Of a DNA stretch of 64,000 bases, positions 63,757-64,000 are shown piece by piece. The notes below the pieces were generated by a model. The model was not told the DNA's origin and did no database searches. It saw only the letters and a program-made list of their open reading frames with translations. The DNA comes from Onchocerca lupi (taxonomy: Eukaryota; Nematoda; Chromadorea; Rhabditida; Onchocercidae). Made by a program: the position numbers and the translations under genes. Positions within the stretch are counted from its first letter, which is position 1. Each line of letters begins with the position of its first letter. The stretch is from assembly GCA_028564675.1 (NCBI GenBank), contig JAOVVO010000045.1, positions 62,001 through 126,000 on the forward strand. Direction: 5' to 3'.

Positions 63757-64000
63757 GCATATTCTGCATATTTTCTGTCTAACTAAAAATTTTCTTGTAC
63801 TTTTTTATTGAGAATGAAAATAATGTATGGACTAAAACATGAAATATGAATTTTTATTTCGAAGATCGATATAAAATATGGTTTGATAATGGAAATGTCC
63901 TTTTTATGCGTTAATTACGGATCATCTGTGATTGCAGTTTCTTTTAATAATTCTTTATTGTTATTATAAAATTCAGATATTTATAAAGATGAAGTCTTCC
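63757..64000. other. 3' flank of the PPP2R3C gene
   Basis: 244 bases to the window end. They probably carry the 3' UTR; no clear AATAAA was identified close to the stop, only AT-rich variants. No next gene begins here. Confidence 0.5.

Noticed and set aside
1..64000. CRISPR array, phage, insertion sequence or intact transposon
   Set aside because: Repeats found are short minisatellites or local duplications without spacer structure; no transposase, integrase or reverse-transcriptase motif was seen.
1..64000. tRNA or rRNA genes
   Set aside because: No A-box/B-box pair or cloverleaf was recognised by eye; a tRNAscan run would be decisive.

Overview
This is a eukaryotic window: AT-rich, with many small exons separated by introns of roughly 50 bp to over 2 kb, acceptors of the TTTTCAG/TTTTTAG type and short 5' leaders directly behind acceptor-like sites, which suggests spliced-leader trans-splicing. 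A nematode-specific Hedgehog-related (Warthog) gene and diverged orthologues of animal proteins point to a nematode, most likely a filarial-type parasite. The species is an inference; nothing here fixes it. I found no prokaryotic, viral, CRISPR or intact transposon sequence, and recognised no tRNA or rRNA gene.

Layout. (1) 1-3856: non-coding upstream of a ZIC/REF-2 zinc-finger transcription factor (+, about 3857-12264, 8 exons). (2) 12265-19315: a 7 kb desert with several local tandem duplications. (3) 19316-22782 (-): a diverged Ulp1/C48-like cysteine protease. (4) 23808-27171 (+): a secreted Warthog-type Hedgehog-related protein with a Gln/Pro-rich tail and no visible Hint domain. (5) 29193-32286 (-): an extended short-chain dehydrogenase/reductase of the dihydroflavonol-reductase type. 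(6) 35823 to about 45757 (-): an RSF1 orthologue, a PHD-finger chromatin-remodelling subunit of about 29 exons. (7) 46.0-47.7 kb: a divergent intergenic region with a perfect 19-bp inverted repeat and a 28-bp minisatellite. (8) On + from 47693 to 63756, four genes head to tail: a class I methyltransferase, mitochondrial methionyl-tRNA synthetase, Ku80, and a PPP2R3C-type PP2A regulatory subunit.

The genes belong to unrelated processes (neural/epidermal patterning, secretion, redox metabolism, chromatin, mitochondrial translation, DNA end-joining, phosphatase control). The only arrangement suggesting co-expression is the same-strand block from 47.7 to 63.8 kb, especially the synthetase/Ku80 pair, whose coding ends are 297 bp apart. 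Exon structures were rebuilt by eye from splice sites, reading-phase agreement and family similarity. Most junctions are phase-consistent and the unresolved ones are stated. I did not find a convincing new multi-gene system. The best leads are the C48-like protease, two phase-supported GC-AG introns, a decaying exon duplication in the ZIC gene, and the repeat-rich divergent promoter region.
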